A stretch of DNA of 64,000 nt from Aminomonas paucivorans DSM 12260 (GTDB lineage: Bacteria; Synergistota; Synergistia; Synergistales; Synergistaceae). Positions 24,225 to 32,038 of this stretch are shown one piece after another. The number at the start of each line of letters is the position of its first letter. Within the stretch, counting starts at the first letter, position 1. The notes below the pieces were generated by a model. That model saw only the letters and a list, made by a program, of their open reading frames with translations. It did not search any database and was not told the origin of the DNA. The position numbers were made by a program, and so were the translations under genes. Where the stretch lies: assembly GCF_000165795.1 (NCBI RefSeq), contig NZ_CM001022.1, positions 1,769,812 through 1,833,811 of the forward strand. The letters run 5' to 3'.

Positions 24225-25918
24225 CCGACACACCCCCCCGCAGCGCTTCCGACGGGGGCTCCCTGGACGATCCGCTCCAGGTAGAGACGAAGCTGCCTGC
24301 GCCCACGCCAGACCTCCTGCCTGGGGCGGTAGATCCACCCCTGGGGGATCACCCGCTCCAGAAGCCGCTCCTCATCGAAGGCCACCAGTTCACAGCGCCC
24401 CAGGAGGACCTTGAACACCTTGCCCGTCTTGCCCAGGGGCTGCACCGAGGGGATCGCGCCCCCCGCATCCAGGAAGAGCGGGGAGGGGTTGCCCATGCCG
24501 AAGGGGCGCAGCACCTCCGCCTCCGCCCACGCTTCCGGCGTCAATGCCTCCAGGGGCCAGGCCAGGACGTGCAAGGGCTCAGAAAGGAGGGGAACGTCCC
24601 GGAGAAGCTGCTCCAACCGGGGACGGACCTTCCCCCAAAGCCCCGGTTCCACGGCAAAACCCGCCGCCTGCCGGTGCCCTCCCCATGCCGCCAGATCCGA
24701 GGACAGTTCCTGGAGGACCGCCACCGCATCCCCACCCCCGCCCTCGGGCATCCGCAGGGTCCCCCGAAGCTGCGTCCCCGTGGGGGCCACCAGGGCCACC
24801 GGACGCCCCCGTTCGCTGCACAGGCGGCTGGCCACGCTGCTCAAGACCCCTACGGGCCAGTCGTTTCCCTGGTGGACGTGGTGGTCCCCGTCTCCTCGGG
24901 CATCCCGGTGCACCTGCCCGGAGAGGAAGCGGCGCTTCTGGTTCAGGTCTACCAGGTTCCGCACCAAGGGGTCCAGTGGCTCGTCCCCGGGATGGAGGAG
25001 ACGAACCGCCTGCTCCGCCAGGTCCAGCCTGCCTGCGGCATTGAGGCAGGGGATCACCTTCATGGTCAGGTCCTCCTCGTCCACCTTCGGGGCCTGGAGA
25101 TCCAACTTCTCCAGCAGCAGGCGAAGCCCTCGCCTGGGGGCGGAACGAAGGACCTGAAGCCCCCTCCGGACCAGGCTTCGGTTCAGGGGGTTCTTCAGGC
25201 TGACGCAGTCCGCCAGGGTCGCCAGACAGACCAGGTCCAGCCTCTCCTCCAACCACTCCCGAGGAGCCGCCTCGGTCCGGGAGGCCCAGGCCCACAACAC
25301 CCCCGCGGCGCACAGCTGGCGAGCGGCGGGGGAGGATGCCGGCTCCGCGTGGGGGTTCACCAGGACCGCATCCTCCGGCAGCACTTCCCCGGCCTGGTGG
25401 TGGTCGAAGATGGCCACGGGAATGCCCGCCCTTCGGGCTTCCCGCACCGCCTCCAAATCCTTGGTGCCGCAGTCCACCACCACCAGGAGATCGCACCCCC
25501 GACTGGCGATGGTGCGCACCACCGACTCGTGGAACCCGTATCCCTGGTTGAAGCGATGGGGGATGAAGTAGCGCACCGAGGCACCCCGCAGGAGCAACAG
25601 CTCCAGGGCCAGGGTGGTGGAGGTCAGGCCGTCCACGTCGTAGTCCCCGTAGACCACCGCCCGTCCTCCCGGAGGCAGCGCCTCGAAGAGTTCCCGAGCC
25701 TTCCGTTCCGAGGGGGTCAGGGGCAGGGCACGCAGCAGCCCTTCCAGGTCCGGGGACAGCCAGCCGGGGAGCCCCTCCGAAGCGCTCCCGAACTCGGGGT
25801 CCTGCAGGCGAAGGAGTCCGACGAGGAAGGGAGAAAGACCGAGGCGACGGGCCAGGAGGCACGTCGCCTCATCCACCTGGTGGACCCGGATTTCCTCCGG
25901 GGCGTGGGCGAGGATCAA
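24221..25918 (-). CDS. recJ: Single-stranded-DNA exonuclease RecJ
   Basis: The 565-residue DHH-family 5'-3' exonuclease has motif GDYDVDGLTSTTLALELLLL, then VVVDCGTKDL, the DHH motif (VAIFDHHQAG) and LATLADCVSL. The C-terminal DHHA1 part carries GGHRQAAGFAV. The start is taken as TTG at 25918, because it overlaps the lapA stop as TTGA in the same style as its neighbours; no ATG fits. It acts in recombination and mismatch repair. Confidence 0.92.
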   Translation of the reverse strand: MILAHAPEEIRVHQVDEATCLLARRLGLSPFLVGLLRLQDPEFGSASEGLPGWLSPDLEGLLRALPLTPSERKARELFEALPPGGRAVVYGDYDVDGLTSTTLALELLLLRGASVRYFIPHRFNQGYGFHESVVRTIASRGCDLLVVVDCGTKDLEAVREARRAGIPVAIFDHHQAGEVLPEDAVLVNPHAEPASSPAARQLCAAGVLWAWASRTEAAPREWLEERLDLVCLATLADCVSLKNPLNRSLVRRGLQVLRSAPRRGLRLLLEKLDLQAPKVDEEDLTMKVIPCLNAAGRLDLAEQAVRLLHPGDEPLDPLVRNLVDLNQKRRFLSGQVHRDARGDGDHHVHQGNDWPVGVLSSVASRLCSERGRPVALVAPTGTQLRGTLRMPEGGGGDAVAVLQELSSDLAAWGGHRQAAGFAVEPGLWGKVRPRLEQLLRDVPLLSEPLHVLAWPLEALTPEAWAEAEVLRPFGMGNPSPLFLDAGGAIPSVQPLGKTGKVFKVLLGRCELVAFDEERLLERVIPQGWIYRPRQEVWRGRRQLRLYLERIVQGAPVGSAAGGCVG

Positions 25919-26319
25919 GGGTGTCCCTGCATTCCTTCCTCGGAGGCCTCCAGGGGGGCCGGATCGGCGAGGGAAACGCCAGCGAAGGAAGGATCGGCGG
26001 CGGGCTGGGGAAGGACCTCCTGCCCGTTTCGATGCTGGAACGCCGCAAGCAGGGATTTCCGTTCCTCCTCCAAACCTTCCGCCCGCTTCTCCGCCGCCTT
26101 GAGCTGGCTGCGGTACTTCTTGCGGACCTCCAGCAGGGCCCCCAGGGAAAAGAGCCACATCAGCACCACTCCGGAGGAGAAGAGCAGCACCTCCCACAGC
26201 CCCTGGGGCACCGTCCGTTCGTACAGGAGGAAACGCACCGTCACGTCCCCGGGATTTTGGAAAGCGTACAGAGCCGAGAGCAGCATCGCCAAGGCCACCG
26301 CCAGAGTGTAGCTCTTCAT
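25915..26319 (-). CDS. lapA: LapA-domain small membrane protein
   Basis: The 134-residue protein has two hydrophobic segments: residues 5-22 (TLAVALAMLLSALYAF) and about 42-63 (LWEVLLFSSGVVLMWLFSLG). A charged coiled coil (EVRKKYRSQLKAAEKRAEGL) and an acidic, Pro-rich tail follow. NPGDVTVRFLLY after the first span is typical of the lipopolysaccharide-assembly protein A (DUF1049) domain. It heads an operon with recJ and relA and has a recognisable promoter. Function in this organism is inferred only from the domain. Confidence 0.8.
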   Translation of the reverse strand: MKSYTLAVALAMLLSALYAFQNPGDVTVRFLLYERTVPQGLWEVLLFSSGVVLMWLFSLGALLEVRKKYRSQLKAAEKRAEGLEEERKSLLAAFQHRNGQEVLPQPAADPSFAGVSLADPAPLEASEEGMQGHP

Positions 26320-26359
26320 GGGGGTTCCTCCTCACACTGCGAGTTTGCGTTGCCCCACC

Positions 26360-26388
26360 ATCATACCCCAGTCCTTGCGGTGGCCCAA
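26360..26388 (-). promoter_or_regulatory. Putative sigma-A promoter of lapA-recJ-relA-dtd-radC
   Basis: Minus strand TTGGGC, 17 bases, then TATGAT (five of six at -10). It lies between the secF terminator and the lapA start, where a new transcription unit is expected. TGAGGAGG precedes the lapA ATG. Confidence 0.6.
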
Positions 26389-26429
26389 GAGGAGCGCGGG
26401 CACTGGGGTTGTTCCTTCTTCCTGCACAC

Positions 26430-26455
26430 AAAAGGGAGGGGCCGAGGCCCCTCCC
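26430..26455 (-). terminator. Intrinsic terminator after secF
   Basis: A perfect 10-bp stem GGGAGGGGCC/GGCCCCTCCC with a 2-base loop is followed on the minus strand by TTTTGTG. It ends the yajC-secD-secF transcript 33 bases after the secF stop. Confidence 0.85.
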
Positions 26456-26488
26456 ACGGGATCGAACGGAGGAACGGAAACCGAAGGA

Positions 26489-27364
26489 TCAGTACTTCGG
26501 GGAGCGGAGATACCACTCCGCCACCACCGCGCTGGCGATGTAGATGGAGCTGTAGGTCCCCACGGTGATCCCCACCAGGAAGGCGAAGGCGAAGTTGGAG
26601 ATGACCTCTCCCCCCAGAAAGTACATGGCCAGAACGGGCAGGAGGGTGGTGAGGGAGGTGTTGATGGTCCGGGAAAGGGTCTGGTTGACCGATTCGTCCA
26701 CCAGGTCCACGATCCCCTTGCCCCGCAGTTCCTTCCAGTTCTCCCGGACCCGGTCCAGAACCACGATGGAGTCGTTGAGGGAGTAGCCCACCACGGTGAG
26801 GATGGCGGCGATGAAGGACACCCCCACCTCCTTCCCCGTGAGGCTGTACACCCCCAGCATCAGGATCACGTCGTGAAGCAGGGAGAAGATCGCCGCCATG
26901 CCGAAGCGGAACTGGAATCGGAAGGCCATATAGGCCAGGATGCCCCCCAGGGCGAGGATCAGCGCCACGAAGGCCTGCTGGCGCAGCTCTTCCCCCACCA
27001 CGGGGCCCACGGTCTCCAGGCGGAGCACCTGGATCTTGCCGAACCGTTGGCCCAGGGCCCCCAGGACCTGCTTGCGGTTCTCGCCGGACTGGGACTGGAA
27101 GCGCACGATGACCCCCCGGTCGCTGTAGGCCTGGATGGTCGCCTGTCCCTGCCCCACCCCCGCCAAAGCCTCCCGGACCTGCCCCACCTCCACCGCCGCG
27201 GGGAACTCCACCTGCAGGAGGATCCCGCCGGTGTAGTCCACGCTCAGGTTCAGCCCCTTGGCGATCACCAAGCCCAGGCTCAGGACCATGAGTGCGCAGC
27301 TGATCCCCAGGGCGAGACGCCGGTATTTCATGAACGGAATGTGCCACTTGGAAGTATCGAACAT
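26489..27364 (-). CDS. secF: Protein-export membrane protein SecF
   Basis: The 291-residue RND-family subunit uses the proton or sodium gradient to aid Sec translocation. Six hydrophobic spans are visible. VDYTGGILLQVEFPAAVEVG is the periplasmic-domain start, and the SecF signature TVVGYSLNDSIVVLDRVREN is intact, followed by RTINTSLTTLLPVLAMYFLG. It follows secD by 25 bases and ends the operon at a strong terminator. Confidence 0.95.
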   Translation of the reverse strand: MFDTSKWHIPFMKYRRLALGISCALMVLSLGLVIAKGLNLSVDYTGGILLQVEFPAAVEVGQVREALAGVGQGQATIQAYSDRGVIVRFQSQSGENRKQVLGALGQRFGKIQVLRLETVGPVVGEELRQQAFVALILALGGILAYMAFRFQFRFGMAAIFSLLHDVILMLGVYSLTGKEVGVSFIAAILTVVGYSLNDSIVVLDRVRENWKELRGKGIVDLVDESVNQTLSRTINTSLTTLLPVLAMYFLGGEVISNFAFAFLVGITVGTYSSIYIASAVVAEWYLRSPKY

Positions 27365-27389
27365 GTCGTATGCTCCTCAGAAGGGAAGG

Positions 27390-28772
27390 CTACAGCGCCA
27401 GGCTGCGCTTCCGGGCCAGCATCATCTGCAGGATCGCCCGGGTCACCACCACGTTGCAGAACACCGCCGCCACGACGCCGATGCTCAGGGTCACGGCGAA
27501 GCCCCGGATGGGACCGGAGCCGAAGTAGAAGAGAACCCCCGCGGCGATGAGGGTGGTGATGTTGGAGTCCAGGATGACCACCAGGGCCTTGCTGAACCCG
27601 GCGTCCAACGCCGCCAGAAGGGTCTTCCCGGACCGGTATTCCTCCCGCATCCGCTCGTAGATGAGGATGTTGCCGTCCACCGCCATCCCGATGGTGAGGA
27701 TGATCCCGCCGATGCCCGGCAGGGTCAGAGTGGACTGCATAAGGATCATCCCCGCCATCACCAGGAGCAGGGAAATTCCCAAGGCCAGGTCCGCCGCGAT
27801 CCCCAGGATCCCGTAGTACAGGAGCATGAAGACCACCACGAGGCCTGCTCCGATAAGCCCGGACTTGATCCCTTCCCGCACCGAGTCCGCCCCCAGGGTG
27901 GGCCCCACGGAGCGGTTCTCCAGAACCTCCACCTTCACCGGCAACGCCCCGGCCCGAAGCATGATGGAAAGCCTCTGGGCCTCGGACTCGGAGAAGCGAC
28001 CGGAGATCTGGGCCTCCCCGCCGCTGATCCGCTCCTGGACCACCGGGGCGGAGACCACGATGCCGTCCAGGACGATGGAGATCTGCTTGCCCACGTTGGC
28101 TGCGGTGGCCTCGTCGAACAGGCGGGCCCCCTCTTTGTTGAACTTCAGGGAGACCACGGGACGGCTGAACTGGTCGAAGGCCGTGCGGGCATCCTTGAGG
28201 TCCTTCCCCGCCACGTACACCGGCCCGAGGAGGTAGACCCGCCCCTCCTCGTCCCGAGCCACCTGCATACCCGGCTTGCCTGCGACCTGGGCCTTCATCT
28301 CCTCCGCCACCCGGTCCACTTCCGCCTTGGCGGCGGCCCACCGGGTCTTGGCCTGCTCGAAGGAAGCGTCGCTGTCGTAGTTCTTCCGCTCCGGCCCGGG
28401 GGGAACCTCCGGGGAGACCCCTTCCACCTTGCGGAACTCCAGCAGGGCGGTGCGTCCGATGAGATCCAGGGCCGCCTCCGGGTCCGCCACGCCGGGAAGA
28501 TCCACCGCCACCCGGTCCTTGCCCTGCCTCTGGATGACCGGTTCCGTGACTCCATACTGGTCGATCCGGTTGCGCAGCACCGCCAGGAGGCGTTGGATGC
28601 TGTCCTCAGTGATGGGGCTTTCCGGCGTGCCCACCGCCTGCAGGACGATGTGGGCTCCCCCTTTCAGGTCCAGCCCCAGCCGCACGCGCCCCTGGATGGG
28701 GAACACCACCAGGGCCGCCGCAGCGGCGACGGCCACCACAAGAAGCAGCCGCCAACGATCCCTTTTCAACAT
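27390..28772 (-). CDS. secD: Protein-export membrane protein SecD
   Basis: The 460-residue RND-family Sec accessory subunit has an N-terminal span, then LGLDLKGGAHIVLQAVG, the SecD DxKGG hallmark. A large P1 periplasmic domain (residues 50-270) and five C-terminal spans follow, with GMAVDGNILIYERMREEYRS and DSNITTLIAAGVLFYFGSGP. The start is ATG 28772, with GGAGGACC upstream, instead of a far upstream Arg-rich reading. P1 is shorter than in E. coli, as in many anaerobes. It works with SecF and YajC. Confidence 0.95.
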   Translation of the reverse strand: MLKRDRWRLLLVVAVAAAAALVVFPIQGRVRLGLDLKGGAHIVLQAVGTPESPITEDSIQRLLAVLRNRIDQYGVTEPVIQRQGKDRVAVDLPGVADPEAALDLIGRTALLEFRKVEGVSPEVPPGPERKNYDSDASFEQAKTRWAAAKAEVDRVAEEMKAQVAGKPGMQVARDEEGRVYLLGPVYVAGKDLKDARTAFDQFSRPVVSLKFNKEGARLFDEATAANVGKQISIVLDGIVVSAPVVQERISGGEAQISGRFSESEAQRLSIMLRAGALPVKVEVLENRSVGPTLGADSVREGIKSGLIGAGLVVVFMLLYYGILGIAADLALGISLLLVMAGMILMQSTLTLPGIGGIILTIGMAVDGNILIYERMREEYRSGKTLLAALDAGFSKALVVILDSNITTLIAAGVLFYFGSGPIRGFAVTLSIGVVAAVFCNVVVTRAILQMMLARKRSLAL

Positions 28773-28860
28773 GGTCCTCCGTCCTCCTCTTCCGAAAGGA
28801 AGCTCCAGGGGCAAACCAGCCGCTGAAGCCCGATCATGCCCGGCTTCCCCGGGGTCATCC

Positions 28861-29241
28861 TTACTCTTCCTTGGAAGGGGCTTCCTCGGAAGAGACGTTT
28901 TCTTCCTGGGTCTTTTCCGGGACGTCCTTTTCCTTCGGGCCCTTCTTGGGGGGCTGCTTGTCCTCCGGGCCACGCTTCACGGAGATGGATCCTTTGAGGA
29001 TCCGCATCTTGACACCCTCGGCGACCTCGATGATGTAACTGTCGTCCAGGAGTTCCCGGACCACCCCGAAGAAGCCCCCCGCCGTGACCACCGTATCCCC
29101 TCGGCCGATGGATGCCAGCATCTGGTCGTGGGCCTTCTGCTTCTTCTTCTGAGGCCGCACGATGAGGAAGTAGAAGATGACGACGAAGAGCGCCAGCGGC
29201 AACAGCATACCCATGATTCCACCCTGCTGCGCGTTACCCAA
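28861..29241 (-). CDS. yajC: Preprotein translocase subunit YajC
   Basis: The 126-residue protein has a single N-terminal span (MLLPLALFVVIFYFLIVRPQ) followed by KKKQKAHDQMLASIGRGDTV and VTAGGFFGVV, the standard YajC layout. The C-terminal 40 residues are a charged Lys/Glu/Pro tail and look disordered. The TTG start at 29241 is backed by AAGGAGGGGG 6 bases upstream. It is the first gene of the yajC-secD-secF unit. Confidence 0.92.
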   Translation of the reverse strand: MGNAQQGGIMGMLLPLALFVVIFYFLIVRPQKKKQKAHDQMLASIGRGDTVVTAGGFFGVVRELLDDSYIIEVAEGVKMRILKGSISVKRGPEDKQPPKKGPKEKDVPEKTQEENVSSEEAPSKEE

Positions 29242-29275
29242 GAGAACCCCCTCCTTCTGGTCTTCACACGGAAAC

Positions 29276-29320
29276 GTGCGCCCTCACCGCCGGTGCGGGC
29301 GCACGGGGATTATTGTACCA
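29276..29320 (-). promoter_or_regulatory. Extended -10 promoter and 5'-terminal hairpin of yajC-secDF
   Basis: TGGTACAAT (29312-29320) is an extended -10 element; no good -35 is seen. About seven bases downstream, starting at 29304, the transcript would begin with a hairpin: GTGCGCCC pairs with GGGCGCAC, and inside it CACC pairs with GGTG. A 5'-terminal hairpin can protect mRNA from decay. No long U-run follows it, so it is not a standard terminator for rex. Confidence 0.45.
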
Positions 29321-29340
29321 TGGGCGCAGGAATCAAACAG

Positions 29341-29970
29341 CTACCTCTCTTCCTTCTCCTTGAGATAGAAAAGAAGTTTTTCCAGTTCCACGGAAATATC
29401 CACGCTGTACACCAGAAGCCCCTCCGGGACCACCACCGTGGTGGGAGCAAAAGTGAGGATGCCCCGTACCGTGCCGCTCTCCACGGCCTTGTCCACGCAG
29501 GCCTGGGCCGCCGCCGCGGGAACCGAGAGGATGAGCACCTCGATCTTCTTCTCCCCCATGACCGCGGCCATGTCCTCGAAGGGGTAGCACGGCACCCCGA
29601 GGATTTCCCGGCCCGCCTTTTCCGGGTCCACGTCGAACAGGGCCTCCATGTGGAACTTCTCGCTCTTGAAGGCCGTGTGACCCAGCAGCGCTGCCCCCAG
29701 ATGCCCCACTCCCGCCAGGGCGATCCGCCAGACCCGAGGCGGGGAGAGGATGGTCATGACGTGCTCGTAGAGCCGGTCCACGTGGTACCCCACCCCGCGC
29801 TTGCCGATCTCCCCGAAGTAGGAAAGATCCTTGCGAACCTGGCTCGCCTTGATTCCCAGCATCTCCCCGATCTGCTGGGAGGAGACGACGCGACGACCTT
29901 CCTCGTGAAGCTGTCCCAGAAGACGGTAGTACTGGACGAGCCGTTCCACCGTCGGTTCCGCAACCTTCAT
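29341..29970 (-). CDS. rex: Redox-sensing transcriptional repressor Rex
   Basis: The 209-residue repressor senses the NADH/NAD+ ratio. The N-terminal winged helix has SSQQIGEMLGIKASQVRKDL followed by SYFGEIGKRGVGY, the strongly conserved Rex DNA-binding pattern. A Rossmann domain follows with ALAGVGHLGAALLGH (GxGxxG) and VLILSVPAAAAQ. The C-terminal helix would be the domain-swapped dimer arm. Targets usually include fermentation and electron-transfer genes. It follows ridA by 43 bases. Confidence 0.96.
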   Translation of the reverse strand: MKVAEPTVERLVQYYRLLGQLHEEGRRVVSSQQIGEMLGIKASQVRKDLSYFGEIGKRGVGYHVDRLYEHVMTILSPPRVWRIALAGVGHLGAALLGHTAFKSEKFHMEALFDVDPEKAGREILGVPCYPFEDMAAVMGEKKIEVLILSVPAAAAQACVDKAVESGTVRGILTFAPTTVVVPEGLLVYSVDISVELEKLLFYLKEKEER

Positions 29971-30013
29971 CCCGCACCTCTCCCCCGTCCACGCACCCCT
30001 GGTCGTGAAGCTC

Positions 30014-30394
30014 TCAGGCTTTGTAGGCCACGACCTCGATCTCCACCAGAGCCCCCTTGGGCAGACCGGCCACGGCCACGAAAGAACGGGCCGGGGGGAC
30101 CTTGCCGAAGAAGCCCTTGTAAACTTCGTTCACCGCCCCGAAGGCGGCCATGTCGGTGACGAACACCGTCACCTTCACCACGTCGTCAAAGGTCAGCCCC
30201 TCCGCCTCCAGGAGTCCCTGGATGTTCCGAAGCACCCGGTCCGCCTGAACGGCCACGTCCCCGGAGACAATCTCCCCGGTGGAGGGCTCCAGGGGAGTCT
30301 GCCCCGAGAAGAACCAGAAAGGACCGGCGGCGATTCCCTGACTGTAGGGGCCGATGGCTCCGGGCGCCTTGTTGGTGCTCACAGCTCGCTTCAT
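30014..30394 (-). CDS. ridA: RidA-family enamine/imine deaminase
   Basis: The 126-residue trimeric enzyme hydrolyses reactive 2-aminoacrylate and related imines from PLP enzymes. Conserved pieces are APGAIGPYSQGI, FFSGQTPLEPSTGEIVSGDV, VVKVTVFVTDMAAFGAVNEV, the catalytic-Arg segment PPARSFVAVAGLPKGALVEI and the final EVVAYKA. ATG 30394 is chosen because GGAGGTGTG lies upstream. Presence near many PLP-dependent pathways in this genome is consistent but not specific. Confidence 0.94.
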   Translation of the reverse strand: MKRAVSTNKAPGAIGPYSQGIAAGPFWFFSGQTPLEPSTGEIVSGDVAVQADRVLRNIQGLLEAEGLTFDDVVKVTVFVTDMAAFGAVNEVYKGFFGKVPPARSFVAVAGLPKGALVEIEVVAYKA

Positions 30395-30458
30395 TGCACA
30401 CACCTCCATTGGGTTGGTCGTGTTCCTGAGGCAGAGTAAATCCAGAAGAGCCGTCCGG

Positions 30459-30731
30459 CTACCAGGGCTTTTCCTCCCGGTCCACCCGACGCTCTTCCAC
30501 CACTTCAAAACAGGGCTGGCCTCTCTTGAGGGACCCTTCATCCTCCGTCAGGACGCGCAGGGCAAGCACCCGATTCGGAAAGGCGACCTCCAGCAGATCT
30601 CCCGCCTTCACCGCCGCGGACGGCTTCGCTCCCCTGCCGTTGACTCGAACCGCCCCGATGTCCACCATCTCCTGGGCGACGGTGCGACGCTTCACGATCC
30701 GCGCGAGTTTGAGAAAACGATCCAATCGCAC
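30459..30731 (-). CDS. RqcP/YabO-type S4-domain RNA-binding protein
   Basis: The 90-residue protein is almost entirely an S4 domain: VRLDRFLKLARIVKRRTVAQ, then EMVDIGAVRVNGRGAKPSAA and VKAGDLLEVAF. This is the pattern of Bacillus RqcP (YabO) and its Hsp15 relatives, which bind 50S subunits carrying stalled peptidyl-tRNA and help RqcH add alanine tails. The GTG start at 30731 follows GGAGGGG and matches the family N-terminus. It is followed by ridA and preceded, 102 bases away on the same strand, by an eRF1-fold protein. Hsp15-type heat-shock function is the alternative. Confidence 0.85.
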   Translation of the reverse strand: MRLDRFLKLARIVKRRTVAQEMVDIGAVRVNGRGAKPSAAVKAGDLLEVAFPNRVLALRVLTEDEGSLKRGQPCFEVVEERRVDREEKPW

Positions 30732-30833
30732 TTTTGCCCCTCCATTAACAAGCTCGCTGGCAGTATAGCAGAGGTGCCGGAGGAGGTGCAACGAGACGTC
30801 CGACGCGTTCGACCCTGAGGCACCGCCCTTTTC

Positions 30834-31964
30834 CTAAAGGGCAAAGCGCAGGCGGGCACCCAGGCCATCGTGATCCCGAAGGGCGGAGGGACGCCCCAGG
30901 ACCAGAACCTCCCCATCCCTCTCCAGGACGCGCCTCGCCAGGACCTCCCAGAGGTCCGCTTCCTCCTGCATGAAGGTGCCGCACAGGGGGCATTCCGTCT
31001 CGTCCAGGCCCAGGGCCCCACAGGCGGGACACCTTTTGCCGTTTCGGACTTCCTGCTCCTCCAGAACCAGCTGGTGCACCGCCCCTTGATTGGAGGCGGC
31101 GAGAACGGACCTCAGTCCCAAGGTCGCCGTCCCCCCGGCGGAGGATTCCTCCAGAATGCGGGAGACCAGCTCTTCCCCCTCCTCGAAGAAGCACCGCAGC
31201 GCCTCCGTCCGGGCCTCCTCCAGAAGCTCTCCCCGGTGGGTTCCCTCGCGGCACCCCTGAAGCCAACGCGCGGGAAGGGAGGGGATGCTCCCCAGGGCTC
31301 GGAGGGTCTCCTCCGCCAGATCCCGGTGGACCTGAACCCAGGCCCTTTCCGCAGGACGTTGGTCATTCAGCTCCCGAAGCCGGGCGGCCACAGAGCGCAG
31401 ATGCCGTTGGAGGGTCTCGTCCACCCGGCGCTCCAGCCTCCGTTCCTCCCCCCCCTGGTACCCCGCATCCCGCACCTTCCGGGGCAGCTCCTCCCCCATT
31501 TCCCACTGAAGGGTCAGCCGCTCTCCGTGGGTGCGGTAGAAAGTGGACTGCTGGCGGTCCAGGACGAGGATCCAGCTGTCCCGGTAGGGGCAGAGGGCCT
31601 CCAACAGGGGCAGGATCCGGGGCTCCCCCCGCAGGTCCACCGAGGGTTTGGGGGAGGAAGGCAGATCCACGGTCTCCAGGACTCCGCTGCGGGGGGAGGC
31701 GAAGAGAGCCACACCCCGGGGGACTCCCTCTCCCGCGAAGCCCTCAAGGCGCAGGGCCAGGGAGTCGAAAACCCCCTCCAGCTTCTTCCAACCTTCCTCG
31801 CCCAGGGGGGAGGATTGCTCCCGAGCCGCCCGGGCCTGGTTCTTCAGGTCGATCAGGGTCTCCTTGGGAGATTTGCGCGTGCGGTCCGCATCCACGTAGA
31901 CGGAGAGAATCGGATCTTGCCCTTGACACTGCTCCAGCACTCGTTTCGCCACCGTCCTGACCAC
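30834..31964 (-). CDS. Bacterial archaeo-eukaryotic release-factor-like protein (baeRF)
   Basis: The 376-residue protein has the three-part layout of the eRF1/Vms1/Pelota superfamily. Residues 15-130 start with ILSVYVDADRTRKSP. A middle RNase-H-like domain begins SWILVLDRQQSTFYRTHGER and contains YQGGEERRLERRVDETLQRH at 169-188, where eRF1 carries its GGQ loop; here Gln170 precedes the two glycines. An L7Ae-like third domain ends with a zinc ribbon at Cys312, Cys315, Cys325 and Cys328. The GTG start follows AAGGGG but is not certain. It lies 74 bases after rpoD and upstream of the RqcP-like gene. Peptidyl-tRNA cleavage on stalled ribosomes is a plausible, unproven function. Confidence 0.75.
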   Translation of the reverse strand: MVRTVAKRVLEQCQGQDPILSVYVDADRTRKSPKETLIDLKNQARAAREQSSPLGEEGWKKLEGVFDSLALRLEGFAGEGVPRGVALFASPRSGVLETVDLPSSPKPSVDLRGEPRILPLLEALCPYRDSWILVLDRQQSTFYRTHGERLTLQWEMGEELPRKVRDAGYQGGEERRLERRVDETLQRHLRSVAARLRELNDQRPAERAWVQVHRDLAEETLRALGSIPSLPARWLQGCREGTHRGELLEEARTEALRCFFEEGEELVSRILEESSAGGTATLGLRSVLAASNQGAVHQLVLEEQEVRNGKRCPACGALGLDETECPLCGTFMQEEADLWEVLARRVLERDGEVLVLGRPSALRDHDGLGARLRFAL

Positions 31965-32038
31965 GTTGCACCCGCCCCTTCCTCTTCCTAAAGTCTCCGT
32001 CGCCGAGGCATGCTCCCCAGCGAGCTCCATGGTGCCCC

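Noticed and set aside
30825-30842. GCCCTTT/AAAGGGC hairpin at the end of the release-factor-like gene
   Set aside because: The stop codon lies in its loop and no U-run follows, so it was not called a terminator.
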